Shown here: positions 23,460 through 35,486 of the stretch, piece by piece | Position numbering within the stretch: position 1 is the first letter of the stretch | Layout of the letters: every line of letters begins with the position of its first letter | From: Elgaria multicarinata webbii | Lineage: Eukaryota; Chordata; Lepidosauria; Squamata; Anguidae | Direction of reading: 5' to 3' | Assembly (NCBI RefSeq): GCF_023053635.1 | Contig: NC_086192.1 | Span: 16,778,001-16,842,000, forward strand | DNA length: 64,000 nt | The notes under the pieces: generated by a model | The model's database searches: none | Seen by the model: only the letters and a program-made list of their open reading frames with translations | What the model was told of the DNA's origin: nothing | Translations under genes and position numbers: made by a program

Positions 23460-24540
23460 ACTACTAATTTGGGATGCTTCTGGAAGAGGGAGTCGTGCGG
23501 CTGCGTCCCAACCTCTCTGCCCCTCAACCGACCTGACAAGACCCTCTTGTCTACAACTTGCTCCTGTCGCTACGGGGCGTCCCTCAAGCTGCACAGAGCT
23601 TTGTGCGGTGAGCTGGAAGGGATTCCCATGAGCTGGGCTCAGCTTTCCTTCGAGGAAGTGCGCTGTGGGTTGGGCTGTATTGTAGAGCCTGCAAGAGGGG
23701 CGGACGGAGGGCGAGGCAGAGGGCGGGCGGGGGGGGAGGGCGGGCAGCCAGTGCAGTCCTAGTCCGGGCTGGAGCTCATCCAGTTCGCAAGCAGCCCCGT
23801 GGGGCCCAGCGCAGCCCCGGCCTCGTGGGCCTTTGCACCTGCTGGGCGGCTGTTCCTGTGAGGAAAGAGGCTGCAGCAGCCCGGCTTTGTCCTCACCCAG
23901 CTGAATGCTTGGGCGCGTCTGTGTCTGTGATGCGGAGGGCTTCCACCTGGCCTGGAGCTGAGCTCTCTCTCGGAGCCAGCGAGGGGGGATTACGGAGAGG
24001 GCAGGGAATCCGGATCCCTTGTACAGCCGGGGTGGGGTGGGAGAAACACTGTTGCTGCCCCAGGGTCCCTGGGGTAGGTTGAGGGAGAGCGGGGCAGATC
24101 CCCCGCAGCCAAGCCCTGCCAGGCAGGTGCGGCCTACGAGGACCTAATCCTGACACCCCCCTGCGAGCTTCTTAACGCAGCGCCGTGCTTGCAAGGAGCT
24201 CTTGGCCTCCTTAGCCGGGGACTCGCCCTGTGCCGGAGCCGGACAAGGGGCCCCTGCGTGGACTATCAACAGGGCTCCGCAAATCGTCCCTTGGCCGGAA
24301 AATGGGGCGGTTGGTTTGTCAGCGAGGGTCGAGTGCAGGAAGCCCCTGGTGCAGCAACGCTGAGCCCCGAGGCCAGCCGGTCAGTCGTGGCGAGCAGGGG
24401 TCCAGGGAAGACTAAACCAACCTGCACACACACCGGAATGGTCAGTCTGGGCAAAAGTGACACGTTCTTCAGCCTTAAACCAGGACTGGGGGGCTCAATC
24501 GGAGGGGGAAGGAACCCCCGAATGGCATGAAGAGGGGAGG
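23460..24540. other. Intergenic gap NCBP3-TMEM248
   Basis: GC-rich sequence with no exon, repeat family or RNA gene that I can support. It leads into the TMEM248 CpG island. Confidence 0.5.
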
Positions 24541-24762
24541 GGGCGTGGGGGGCCTCCCCCCACCCCCACCCCCCGAAAAAGATGCGGAGCGGGACGTGTG
24601 GAGAAGCCCCGCTGCTCTCTTCGGCTTCCCTCCTGCACGAGCCCTGGGCCGTGGGGGGACCGGCGTGCGGCCCGCCCCAGAGCCTGCAGCGGCCCACTCG
24701 CGCGCCCCAGCTGTGTCGCCCGCTCGGGAGTTGGTGCGAATCCAGCGCCGGCCTCTCGAGGG

Positions 24763-24791
24763 CTGCCTGCCTGCCTGCCTGCCTGCCTGCC
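24763..24791. repeat. CTGC tetranucleotide repeat upstream of TMEM248
   Basis: About seven CTGC units in the CpG island, roughly 180 bp before the CRE/ETS promoter core. Confidence 0.85.
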
Positions 24792-24799
24792 GGGCGGAT

Positions 24800-25000
24800 T
24801 CGCAGGGCACGGAGTCGCGCGTTGGCCGAAGAGGCAACGAGAGGCCGAAGCGCCGCGCGAGATTCGAACCGGCGGCTCCGAGGGCGAGAGAGCGCGCGCG
24901 CGTGCGTGCGTGTGTGCGTGGGCGGGGCTCCGCGGAGGCGCTGACGTCGCTCCGAGGGCGATGTCCTCACTTCCGGGCGGGGCGGAAGAAGAGGAAGCAG
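24800..25000 (+). promoter_or_regulatory. TMEM248: TMEM248 CpG-island promoter
   Basis: Very dense CpG. It contains a CRE-like TGACGTCG (24942-24949) and an ETS site CACTTCCGGG (24968-24977) followed by GGGCGGGGCGGAAG. There is no TATA box. The start site probably lies near 24970. Confidence 0.6.
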
Positions 25001-25224
25001 CAGCAGCAGCGGAAGTTTGTCCCCGCGCCGCCTTCGCCTTCGCCTTCGCCTTCTTCCTCCTCCTCCCGCTCTTCTTCTTCCTGCTCCTGCCTGCCTGCCT
25101 GCCTGCCTGCGGGCGGCGCCGCCCAGTGAGGCCTCTCCGCGCTCGGCGGCGCCCCCAGGCCCGGCCGGGCGAAGGCAGCGCGCGGGAGGACGATGCTGCA
25201 GCCCCGGCGCTGAGCCTGCCGCTG
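24970..25224 (+). other. TMEM248: TMEM248 non-coding exon 1 (predicted)
   Basis: The sequence from the ETS site to a good donor CTG|GTGAGA at 25224/25225 would form a 5'UTR exon joined to the acceptor at 28245/28246, 18 nt before the start codon. It contains a CTGC tract at 25087-25110. The boundaries are inferred because no transcript evidence is available. Confidence 0.4.
25087..25110. repeat. CTGC tetranucleotide repeat in TMEM248 5'UTR
   Basis: About six CTGC units inside the predicted first exon. Confidence 0.85.
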
Positions 25225-26599
25225 GTGAGAGGACGGGGGGGGAGGGGGAGGAGGAGGGGGGACGCCCCCTGAGCATGTGCAGAGCGCGCCCTCGCGGCGT
25301 CTCTCTCCGTGGCGGGGGAGGGAGCTGACGGGAGCAGCGGCCCCTCCCCGAAGAAGCCGGGGGTCTCCCTGTGCTCCCGCGAGGGGGGGAGAGAGAGAGA
25401 GGGAGGGAGGGAGGGAGGGAGCGAGCTCCTGCCTCCCCCCCCCGGCCCCGGCTTGGCCTGGCCTGCCCAGAGGGCCCCGGGAGGCGGGCGCCAGGGGCGG
25501 CCCTGCTGCTGCTGCCGCCGCCGCCGCCGCCGGGACGGGCCTCCCCGAGAGCCTCTGGGGACCTGAAGCTGCAGCCGCAGCGGGCCTGGGAGGGCGAGGC
25601 GGCCAAGGCAGGGCGGGCGCCGGCAAGCCCGTGGGGTCGAGGCCCAGGTCGAAAGGCGCCCCCTCGCCTCCCCTCGCCCCCCCCCTCTCCAAAGTCCGAG
25701 TCCGGCAAAGCCTGGCCCGAAGGCTCCTCCCAGGCCTGATGCCTCCCCACCGTCGGGGGGACGGACGGACGCACGGATGGACGGACGCCTTTCCCCAAAC
25801 CCACTTTGCCGCTTGCCAGACAGGCAGCCGCGGTTGCAGCAGCCCCTGCGCCGAATGCAGAGCGGCGGCTGCGTTGGTGCTCTGGAAATGCCCGTTTCCC
25901 AGAGGAAACCGTCTCTCTCGGCCGGTCTGTGGGCCTTTGGGGTGTAGCCTCTGGCAGAGCCTCAGGAAAGGGCAGAACGCCGGCCAGCCTGCGGGACGCT
26001 CCGGTTGCTGCTCCCCGTAGGGAGTCGCACAAGCAGGCAGGAGACGCGGCTCCGTCGCGAGGGTCATTCGGCTAAGCCGGTGGTCAGCATTGATGTGGGG
26101 AAGGACTCGGCCCCGAAGAGCCTGGCAGGGGACCGCCTGCCCCCCCCCCCGAGGATTAAGATACCCCCAGAGGCTGAGTTCCCACGTCACGTAGTGCCCC
26201 AGCTCCGGGGGTGGGGTGGGGCTGCCCAGGGGGATCTGGATTGGTGCGTCGCTTCCCCGCGGTCTGAGGACTCTTTTTTGCCATGGATTATTTCGTAGAG
26301 TGTCTGTTCAGTTGAGGAGTGTCTTTCTAGAAATAAAATAAAAAGGGTTTTAGTTCAAGCCTGGACCGGATGCACTTCTGAGCAGTTCATACTGGTGGCC
26401 TGTTACCAGGGATCACGTTGCGGTTCATTGGCAATGGAGCTCACCTGGGTCTGAGCATGTCTTGCGTCACTGCCACCGTTCTTCAAGCACCTGGGACGGG
26501 AACAACCTCTCTGTTCACTGCTTTTGATGTAATTTTTTTTTTTTTGCAAACTAGTTCTGCACACCAGAACGGATTCGATTCCCAAGCTTCGAGGCCTTG

Positions 26600-26725
26600 G
26601 CAACTTACACCCCTCCAGATATTTTGCCTTACGCGTCTCATCAGCCATAGTCGAAATAGCCAGTGGTGCAGGCTGATGGGAGTTGTAGGCCAAAACACCT
26701 GGAGAGGGACAGGTTGCTGGAAGGA
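26600..26725. repeat. 'actacaactcccatca' family copy, TMEM248 intron 1
   Basis: Both arms are visible: 'cttacacccctccagatatt', then a centre, then 'ctgatgggagttgtaggcc' and 'aacacctggaga'. This is the most complete copy in the window. Confidence 0.65.
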
Positions 26726-26840
26726 TGTTTGACATGGCTGGAGTGTCTCTGTAAGAGTCTGGGAGCCTTGTTGGGGTCACTCCTTTTCCTTCTTGGCTTA
26801 TGAATCCAGCCACCCTGCAAACCAGGGGAATCTTCTGGCT

Positions 26841-27290
26841 TCATAGAATCCTAGAAGAGTAGAGTTGGAAGGGGCCTACAAGGCCATCAAGTCCAGCCCC
26901 CTGCTCAGTGCAGGAATCCACCCTAGAGCATTCCTGACAGATGCTTGTCCAGCTGCCTCTGGAATGCCTCTAGTGTGGGAGAGCCCACAACCTCCCTAGG
27001 GAAATGGTTCCATTGTCATACTACTCCAACAGCCAGGAAGTTTTTCCTGATGTCCAGCTGGAATCTGGCTTCCTGTAACTTGAGCCCGTTATTCCGTGTC
27101 CTGCACTCTGGGAGGATCGAGAAGAGATCCTGGCCCGCCTCTGTGTAACAGCTTTCAAGGCCTTGAAGGGGGCTACCGTGTCTCCCCTCCATCTTCCCTT
27201 CTCCAGGCTAAACCTGCCCTAGTTCTTTCAGTCTCTTTTCATAGGACTTTGCTTCCTCTTCCCTGATCATTCTCGGCTCCTTCTTTGGCT
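26841..27290 (-). mobile_element. CR1 LINE 3' end (antisense), TMEM248 intron 1
   Basis: On the + strand it begins 'tcatagaatcctagaagagt' and reads 'gttggaaggggcctacaagg', 'ccccctgctcagtgcagg', 'gaagtttttcctgatgtcc' and 'cttctccaggctaaac', the reverse of a CR1 tail with its 'attctatgatt' terminus. About 450 bp are kept. Confidence 0.9.
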
Positions 27291-28263
27291 TTGTTCTCTG
27301 TCACTGTGATCTGCTGGCCTGGTAACAAAACCCGAGGAGGAGCAGCCTCCTCAGCCTGCCTTCGCTGAGCTCAAGGCTGAGCCTGAGAGGTGGCTGCAGA
27401 GAGCTCTTGGCCTCTGGACTCACCAAACACCTGCTTCCGCGGTGCGGCGGAGGTGGGCAAGGCACCTCTGGGCCTCTTGGAGGAAGAAGGGCAGGATGCA
27501 AATGCCGCAAAGAAACCATGATGAGCCAGGCTCTGGGTTTGCCTGTGTGCCGCCAGCAAGCTTGCTCCTGCTCGGCTCGAGCCTGGGGGACCTCAGAGCT
27601 TGGAGCCTCGGGAGGGGAGCCCTGAGCCGCGCAGAACGTGTGCCCCGGAGCACCGGCAGCGCTTGGCGTGGGCTTGGGGGTCATGTGTTGCTTGGCTGAG
27701 GGCGGACGCTAGCAAGCGGCCCGTGAGTGAGGGAGTCCCCACAGGTTGGAGGGAGAGGCAGGCTCTCCTTGGGGCTCTGCACCCCAAGGAAAGCCTGAAC
27801 CAAGACCGCTGTTGCCTTGCGGGTGTGGGGCGCTGCCTTTCCCTTCTGGCTGTGGCGATGGAACGGGGAGGACGGTGCTGTGGCTCATTTCCCTCAGCAC
27901 CCAGCAGGCAGGATCTTGGCCAGAAGCCCAGTTGCCTTACTGGCCTGCCAGAGTTGCTGCAGGCAGGCAGGGCCCACAGTGCTGGTTTCTAGAAGCCCCC
28001 CCCCTCGAAGGAGGGGTGCTACGGGGCCCTTTGTAGGGGAGACTCTGGGGTGTGTGTGTCTTGGCGTATTCCTCATTTGTCCTGCGGGGTCTGGAGCCCT
28101 GGGTCAGGAGAACGTGTTTGTCTCTGATGATTTGGAGGGCTGGTGATGGACATGTTCTGGCCGTACACCTTGAGCCGGTCTGAGCAGTGCCGGGGAGGCT
28201 CCCCGCGGTCCGTGCCCTGTGGGTCAGTGTGGTGCTGTTTTCCAGGTGGGCTGAACCAGGAGA

Positions 28264-31200
28264 ATGTTCGTCATCAACCCTCTGGAGAACCTCAAGGTGT
28301 ACATCAGCAGCCGGCCCCCGCTGGTGGTGTTCATGCTCAGCGTGAGCGCCATGGCCATCGCCTTCCTCACCCTGGGCTATTTCTTCAAGATCAAAGAGAT
28401 CAAGTCACCTGAAATGACGGAGGTAAAGTATGGCTCCGGGCCCACATGTGCACGGCCGGGGAGCGGGGCCCTTGCTTCCGGCTCCTTCCTGGCAGGGAGC
28501 GTTTGCGTAACGAAGCGTCCGGCGCTTGGTCTCTCGCTCCAGACGTAGATGTGGCCACGTAGAAGGCGGCGGTGGTGGCGCACGGATGCTGATGCTGCCA
28601 GAGCTGCTCCTTTTGATAAGCCCGCTCGTTCCTTGGGTCCGTCTGGGCACGTCCGTCCGGCTGCTGCCCTTCTGGAGTAGTTATTAGCAAACAGGCCTGG
28701 CTCCTTCCGACTTAACGTGAGGAGAATGGAGGCAGACCTCGGGCCTTGCTCGAACTGGTCCCTCTTGTTCCGCGGCCTGCCTTCTTGGCAGGAGAGGGGC
28801 GGCCGGGGCTCTCCTCTTGCCTTCCAAGGCCATTTGTCTCCCAGACGACTAGTTTCCGAACAGTTTCATTTAATCAGAAGTGCAGGTTTTGCTCTGGCTG
28901 AGACGAGTGGGTCTCGTTGGCTGGTCTTTGCGTGCGCACTGAAGGTCTGCTTGCCTTTAAGGACTGGAACACTTTCCTTCTGCGGTTTAACGACTTGGAC
29001 TTCTGCATTTCGGAGAATGAAACCTTGAAGCACCTCATGAATGACACCACGACCCCAGAAAGTGCCATGAGCAGCAGCAGCAGTGGCGGCAGCCACGCTC
29101 GGCCTTCCACGCCGTCGCCACAGACGCTGGAGGACTCCGGCCCCATCAACACCTCGGTTGCCGTCACTCTGACGCTGGACCCTCTCAAGCCCTTTGGCGG
29201 CTTTTCTCGGAACGTCACGCACTTGTGTTCCACCATTTTTGGACACCAAATTGGACTCTCAGGTATGGCTCATCCCAGGCTTTCTCTTCAAAGGCCCCGA
29301 GGCCTGCGGGAGGCTGCTGTCGCGCGGCATCACCGTAGCCCATGCTAGGTCAGCAGAGGGGCCGGTGGGAAGAGTCGGGGCTGCACTTTGTCCGGAAACT
29401 GTCTTTTGGGTAAGAGACGGGGAGTGTTCTCCTGCATATCCACGTGCCTCACTTAGAGAGCGTAAAGATCCCGCTGAACCCGTGCTGACCTGGGCCTTCC
29501 AGCAGGCCTGCAGGGTTTAGGGACAAGGGCTCAGTCAGCCCCCCGACCCGGCAGTCAGCAGAAGGGTGGCGCAGCTGCGCTGTGGCTGGGTGCCGCCTTG
29601 CACGCAGCAGCGCAGGCGCCTCTCGCTGGAGCTCCCCGCTTGCTCCCTGCTCTCCTGACAAGGGCACCTGAGACCCTCACAGAATTAACGCGTTTGGGAA
29701 GCTGTTTGCAGCTGCGGGTTCCCCCTTGGCTTTGGCTTGCTGAGCACCGCCTGTTTCTGCTTTTAACGTGAGAGAAATGTAATTCCTGCCAACGCAGAAT
29801 GCTTTCTCCCCCGCCCCAAAGGCAGAGAAGCTCACGAGGAGATCAACATCACCTTCACCTTGCCTGCCGCCTGGAACTCGGACGACTGCCTGCTGCATGG
29901 CCACTGCGACCAAGTTGTCTTCACCACCTGCCTGACTATCACGGCCGCCTCCACCGTCTTTCCTGTCACTGTGTAAGGAGCGCCCAGTGCTGCCTCCTCC
30001 CAGGGGAGCCGAAGCCCTAATGCAGCCCGGGGCTGGGCGGGGGGATGCGTTCTGAACCATCCGCACGTCCGTGGCAAATGCCACTTAATGTTCTAACGGT
30101 GGTTTCTGTTGTCTTCCTGGAAACGGCAAATAAAGGTTCTGGCTTATCCGTGGACCACCTCCCCGAAATGAATAAGTGGCGCTGAATTGGACAGGAGAGA
30201 AGAGAGTGGGTGGGCTGAGGTGGGGGGAGGGAAAGTGGGGGACCAGATCCCCATGATCTTGCTGAACTATCTGCAGCCTCTTTGGTCTCACCTGCACATT
30301 GCTGGGTGCTTCCTTCCGTGAAGAACCCTGGTTACATGCAAGTGCTGCTTCACCCCTTGCCTGGCAAGGAGGCGGCTGGTGGAATCGGGGGGGGGGGGGG
30401 CAGGATGGAGCTCTGAGGTACAGCCAGTTGATGGGGGGGGGGGGGGCACAGTTAAGGACATCAGAAGAGCCCTGAGGCTGGATCAGGCCCCAAGGGTCCA
30501 TCTAGTTCAGCACTCTGTTCACACAGTGGCTGTCCAGCCAGGGATCAACAAGGCAGCCATGGTGCCACAGCACCCTCCCACCCATGTTCCCCAGCAACTG
30601 GTGCACACAGGCTTACCGCCTCAAATACTGGAGATCGCACACAACCCTCAGGGCTAGTAGCCATTGACAGGAATTTATCCAACCCCCTTTTAAAGCCATC
30701 CACATGGGTGGCCATCGCTACATCTTGCGGTAGCAAATTCCATGGTTTAATTCTGCGCTGTGTGAAGAAGTGCTACGTTTTATTTGTCCTGAATCTCCCA
30801 CCCATCAGCTTCATGGGATGACCCCCGTTGGGTTCTAATATTTTGAGAGAGGAGGAGAAAAATGTCTCCCTCTCCACACTCTCCACACCCCGCATAATTT
30901 TGTACCCCTCTATCAGGTCTCCCCTTAGCCTCCTTTTTCGAAGCTAAACAATCCCAGTTGATGCAACCTTCCCTCCTAGGGGAGATGCTCCAGCCCCTTA
31001 ATCATTTGAGTTGCCCTTTTCTGCACTTTCCCCAGCTCCATAATATTCTTTTTTAGGTGTGGTGACCAGAACTGTACACAGTATTCTAAGTCGCACCATA
31101 GATTTGTATAAGGAAAGTATGATACTGGCTGATTTATTCTCAATTCCTTTTCTTATAATGCCTGACATAGAGTTTGCCTTCTTGACAGCAGCCGCACACT

Positions 31201-32767
31201 GGGTTCAAGGGCTTTTGAGACAGGCTGGGGACAGATGTGGGCAGTGTGGAGGCTTGTGAACCTCTGCTGCTTTTGTTCACTAATGGGATTTTCAGCCAGG
31301 TAGATGACGGAGGACTATAGAAGCCACGGGACCGTGGCAGCAGCGGCACGTGGTCTCCATCTGGCTTTGGGTTCATGCTGCGCTTTGGCCACCTCTTTGG
31401 TTGACCCAGTGGAAAATGCCACTGATGCTCAGTTACAGAACTCACAATGGCGTGTTGGTCTTTGCAGCCAGCCCCCGCACTGTGTTCCGGAGACCTACAT
31501 TAATGCAACCTTCTGGTACAAGATCTTCACCGCCGCAAGGGATTCCAACACAAAATACGCCCAAGACTACAACCCTTTCTGGTGTTACAAAGGAGCTGTT
31601 GGCAAAGTCTACCATACGTTGAATCCCAAACTGACGGTCATTGTTCCAGACGTAAGTGCCCTCTGTACGCTTCATGCCTTCTCTGCGAACCGTAACGGAG
31701 CTTTGTGAAGAACGAGATTTGTAGACGTGGCTTTTGTTTTCAATTCTGTTTAGAAGTGGTTTACTCTGTTCTTTATCAGCAGTGATCAGATCCTGCAAAT
31801 AGGTGTGCGGCTTGAGGGGGAAATCCATTGTGCTAACGCGTTCTGCTCTGGGGATATTCCTCCCTCCCTCCCTCCCTCCGCCTGCCACCGAAAGCACCAG
31901 TGGCAGCTGCTTGTGGTGCTGAAGACCCCCCCTCCCTCCCTCCCTCTCCTCCGTGCAGGATGACCGCTCCCTCATCAACCTGCATTTAATGCACACCAGT
32001 TACTTCCTCTTCGTGATGGTCATCACCATGTTCTGCTATGCAGTCATCAAAGGGAGACCGATTAAGCTGCGGCAAAACACCTCGGAGTTCTGCCCTGAAA
32101 AGGTAGGTGTGGAAACGCTTCCAAGAGCTGGTTTTGGGGAGGGGAGAGCAACTCCCTCAGTGGCGGCTGTTGCTCTGGCAGTGACGCCTTCCTAGGTCGC
32201 GAGCAGCACTGAGCCCCCGGTTGGGCTCTCGCAGGGGCGGCAGACAATGGCCGTCGCGCACACCCGCCCCGCCCTCGTGGGTGGGGTGTGGCAGCGGTTG
32301 TGGCCCGTGGCCGGGGGCCCTAGCACCCTCTTTGCCTCCTTCCTGACGGGCAGCTGCCTGGGATCTCCTGCTCAGCCTTCGGCTCACTTCCACCCTTAAG
32401 GTGGAGACGCGTGGTGCCTTGCGTCTCGGTCTCCCTCGCGTGTTGCCCAAGCAGGCTCATTGAGCTGCACCTGTTGAACCCAGGTCTCCTCAGTCCATCC
32501 AAGGGTCTTGTGACTCCTACCTGGCACCTTCAGATAGGACTCCTCCTGCCGTCTTTGGGGGGAGCTACGGCCGGCCAGTGCAGCCAGGCGGGCCCGTGGT
32601 CTGCTCTCGTGTGGGGAGAGGTCAGAGCTGCCTGTCTCAAGCCCCACAACGATGGCCGCTCACGACACCCAGAGTTGGAAGCGCAGACCTCAACGCACTG
32701 TCTGCTTGCTTTGCTTGCTTTTCAGGGTGTTTTCTCAGAGCCCCGATCCGTGGCCTCCTTCCCCTGA
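28264..32767 (+). CDS. TMEM248: Transmembrane protein 248
   Basis: Function of the family is not established; it is a two-pass membrane protein. Exons certain: 28264-28422, 28962-29262, 29822-29972, 31468-31651, 31959-32102; they join in phase and give 313 residues. The N-terminus [20 protein letters not shown] matches mammalian TMEM248 almost exactly. Membrane segments lie at about residues 20-41 and 279-295. Between them is a long loop with several N-glycosylation sequons (for example NDTT, NVTH, NITF, NATF), so it probably faces a lumen or the outside. The end is uncertain. The donor after ...SEFCPEK is good (AAG|GTAGGT). The best later acceptor (32728/32729, after a long pyrimidine tract) gives a 39-nt final exon ending in TGA at 32765-32767. 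If the donor is not used, the frame stays open to TAG at 32193-32195. Human TMEM248 ends in about six residues after CPEK. Confidence 0.95.
30456..31210 (-). mobile_element. CR1 LINE 3' portion (antisense), TMEM248 intron 4
   Basis: Runs 'ctgaggctggatcaggcccc', 'gtccatctagttcagcactc', 'caccctcccacccatgttcc', 'aatttatccaacccccttttaa', 'gtaccccctatcaggtc'-like sequence and 'gaccagaactgtacacagta', the reverse complement of a CR1 subfamily distinct from the one at 26841. About 750 bp are kept without an intact frame. Confidence 0.88.
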
Positions 32768-33180
32768 AGGCGGCCCAGTCTGCGATCCTTGCCTGCTGAA
32801 CCCAGAACAGGGCCCTGATTCGTTACGAATTCATTATCGTGTGACGTTGGGTTATTCCAACCAAAGACATTTCAAGTGCCTGTAATGGTTATTTATATAA
32901 GGAGCATCTTTGCAACAGGTTACCCCGGTGCAGCCTGGACCATGTGGAGCCCTTTCCCCTGTGCGTGTCGGACAGTTTTGTGCCAGTGTGATTCTGCGCC
33001 AGAGAGGTCTCCCTTTTTTGTGGGGGTGGGAGGGGGTGGGGCTGCCTTCCTGCACCGGGACGGTTCCGATGCCTTTCGCAAGTGTCTCTGGAAAAGCACC
33101 TTATTTTCCCTGGGGCCAGTCCCGTCAGCTCCAGGCACCCCTCTGCCGAGGCGCAGCAGCTCCAACCACACGGATGCAGT

Positions 33181-33240
33181 GGGGGGGTGTGGGGTGGGGT
33201 GGGGTGGGGGTGGGGGTGGGGTGTGTGTGTGGGGGGAGGG
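33181..33240. repeat. G-rich GGGGT/GGGGTG tract
   Basis: More than ten runs of three to seven G separated by single or paired T. It has the layout of a G-quadruplex-forming sequence and would lie on the sense strand of the TMEM248 3'UTR. Confidence 0.8.
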
Positions 33241-34849
33241 AGTTTCTTCCTGTTTGTTCCCCGCTTGCAGAAAGATGACCTACATTTCCAGCTTTGTTTT
33301 TAAAAACCATCCCAAATATTCATGTTTTAACGCTGGCTTAAAAGATCACGTGCCTGTAATTTTAGACGAAGGAAAGCAAGAGAGGCAACCGGTGCTCACT
33401 TGGGCCTCCTGATCCCCTTGGATGGCTTCTGCTGACTCCCACCCTGGGGGCTCTTGCTGCAGGGCGGCCCCTTCTGCCTGTCCGCATGCGCAGAGCAAGG
33501 GTGTGCTGTGGCGTTCCTGGGATGGCGCTATTTCAGACCGTTATGGGTTAGGGTGTGGGTGTTTCTCCTACGTGAAACCTTCCATTCCACAGAAAACCTG
33601 CATTTTGCAGAGTGCGTTCAAGGCCAGCTTTCTCTCTGATGTGCTTGTTTTCGATATACAGGTTTTGGGGTTCATTTTTAATGTGAGGGAGGATTCTGGG
33701 AACCTCCGCATGTGCCGGTTGCCTTTTGCTCTCCAAACCCCGAAGAATTTGCATTGGGCTCCGGGGGTCCCAATGAAAGGGAAAGGCAGCCCGTGTCACA
33801 ACGAGGTTGGGGCAAACCATCCCCTGGATGTGCACTTGGGCGTCAGTCACCCCTCTGGTCTGTGAAGCGGGAGGACTGTGGGAGGGAAGCCCTCCACGTG
33901 GTGCTGGTGGTGGTGCTGGTGTCTGTCCACCTCCGGACTCCTCACAGCCGTCCACGCAGTTTCTCCTCCTCTACCCTTCCCGTGACCTGCCCAGTTTGCA
34001 CAGTACCCTTCAGTTTCACTCTTAAGAGTAATGTATGGAATTCTGGACACCTTTTTGTCACTGCTGGTTGCCCCCCCCCCCCCATAGCAGCAGCAGCAGC
34101 AGCCGCCCTTGGTCTTATTCACCCGGGTCCTGCGCTCTTTTCTCCTAGAGTTTGAGAATGGCTTTTCAAGTGTTTGCACAAAGTAATTCAGGTGTGGCTT
34201 TCTTTTGTTGAAAAGAGTTTCTTTATTGGATCCTTTGCTTGCTTGGTGTCTCATCTGTCTCCAAGAGGGAGAAGCATCTCCTGGTCCTAGCGTTGGGGCG
34301 AAAGAAGCAGCAAAGCCCTCTGGGGAGGAAAGAAATCCCACAGAACTGACTGGCTGTGAGAGAAGAATGTGGTGGTGGCCTCCTTACCTTCGCCTCTGGT
34401 CCGTTCCAAGCATGAGCCACTGGAGGAGCAGAATCAAGGAGGGGGGTGGTGGCTGGAGCGGGTCGGGGGCCTCGTGCAGAAGGCCAAAACGCGTCCAGGC
34501 AGGAGGGTGCAATGGGAATAATGCAGCGGTTGCTTGGATCATATTGATCTTGCCTCTTTTTCTTTTTTGGGTTCCCCCCCTGCTATTACTTGAATCAGTT
34601 TTGATTCCGTTTGTGTTTCCTTGTTAGAACTCTGCCATTCCTGTTGAGTTGTTCTCTGGCAGTATATGAAGGTCCACAACCTTATTCCCTCACTCCACCC
34701 CCGCCTGTGATTTCCTCTGCAGGAGATAAAATAGTTAAGGTGGCGTTTTTCGCTTGCCTCTGGGCCTGTTGGTCAGTAATTGATTGGTTAATGACATTTC
34801 TCTCCTAGGTTATTTTTTTGTGTTCGTTTTCGTGGATATTGCTTTGCTA

Positions 34850-34855
34850 AATAAA
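34850..34855 (+). terminator. TMEM248: Poly(A) signal, TMEM248
   Basis: AATAAAG in an AT-rich setting, 2.7 kb after the last certain coding exon. Confidence 0.65.
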
Positions 34856-35486
34856 GTTTATTACTATCAATCCCCTTGAGAATGTTTGCGATGGAATGGA
34901 AGTGTTCAATTCCGCTTGGCTGGGGTAGGTGGGGGTCACTCAGTCCACCTGGTGACGTCTTGGTTCTTTCTTCAGGACTGGGCCTGGTTTTTCAGATTGT
35001 GTCTTCACCAGTGGAGTCCCCTCTATGCGAGGACAGGCGGATCAGCTGCGTTGGCAAGGAGGTGCCTGAGAACCCCGGCTGGGCCTCCTCGTGCAAGCTT
35101 CCTTCTTGGTTGGGAGGAAGAAATAGGAGCCTGTGCCGTTGGCCACGCGTCCTCAGGGAACAGGTGGGGAAGTGTGGTGATGTGGGAGACTTTGAACTCA
35201 AGTCCCAGCGGCGTGACCGTTGTAGTCTGCCCCAGGGCTGGGTTCCGGAGGTCAAGGCTTTCAGGTAGACTCCAGCCCCACGGGGAAGACGCTGCTCTTG
35301 CCCCACACAGTCTTGGCCGCCTTAACCGTCCTCTTAACACCTTCCTCCCAGGTGTCAGGAAGGATCAACCCAGAATAGTTGTTTTAAATGGATATTATCT
35401 ATCTGTTTTTACGCTTTTTATTGTTTTAAATTTTGTATATTGGTTTTAATGTTCATTATGATTGGGCGTAGGTGACGCTGTTGCTT

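Larger units (their letters stand above)
32768..34875 (+). other. TMEM248: TMEM248 3' untranslated region (predicted)
   Basis: Sequence from the predicted stop to just past the AATAAA at 34850-34855. It contains a G-rich GGGGT tract at 33181-33240. No conserved coding content was seen. If the gene ends at 32195 instead, the UTR starts there. Confidence 0.5.

Noticed and set aside
24266-26032. 588-codon open frame on the minus strand over the TMEM248 CpG island
   Set aside because: Same GC effect. It is low-complexity Arg/Pro/Ser-rich sequence and crosses the promoter and the CTGC tracts.
26333-26345. AATAAA in TMEM248 intron 1; also one at about 30129 in intron 4
   Set aside because: Both lie inside introns between verified parts of the gene and have no other sign of use as a gene end.
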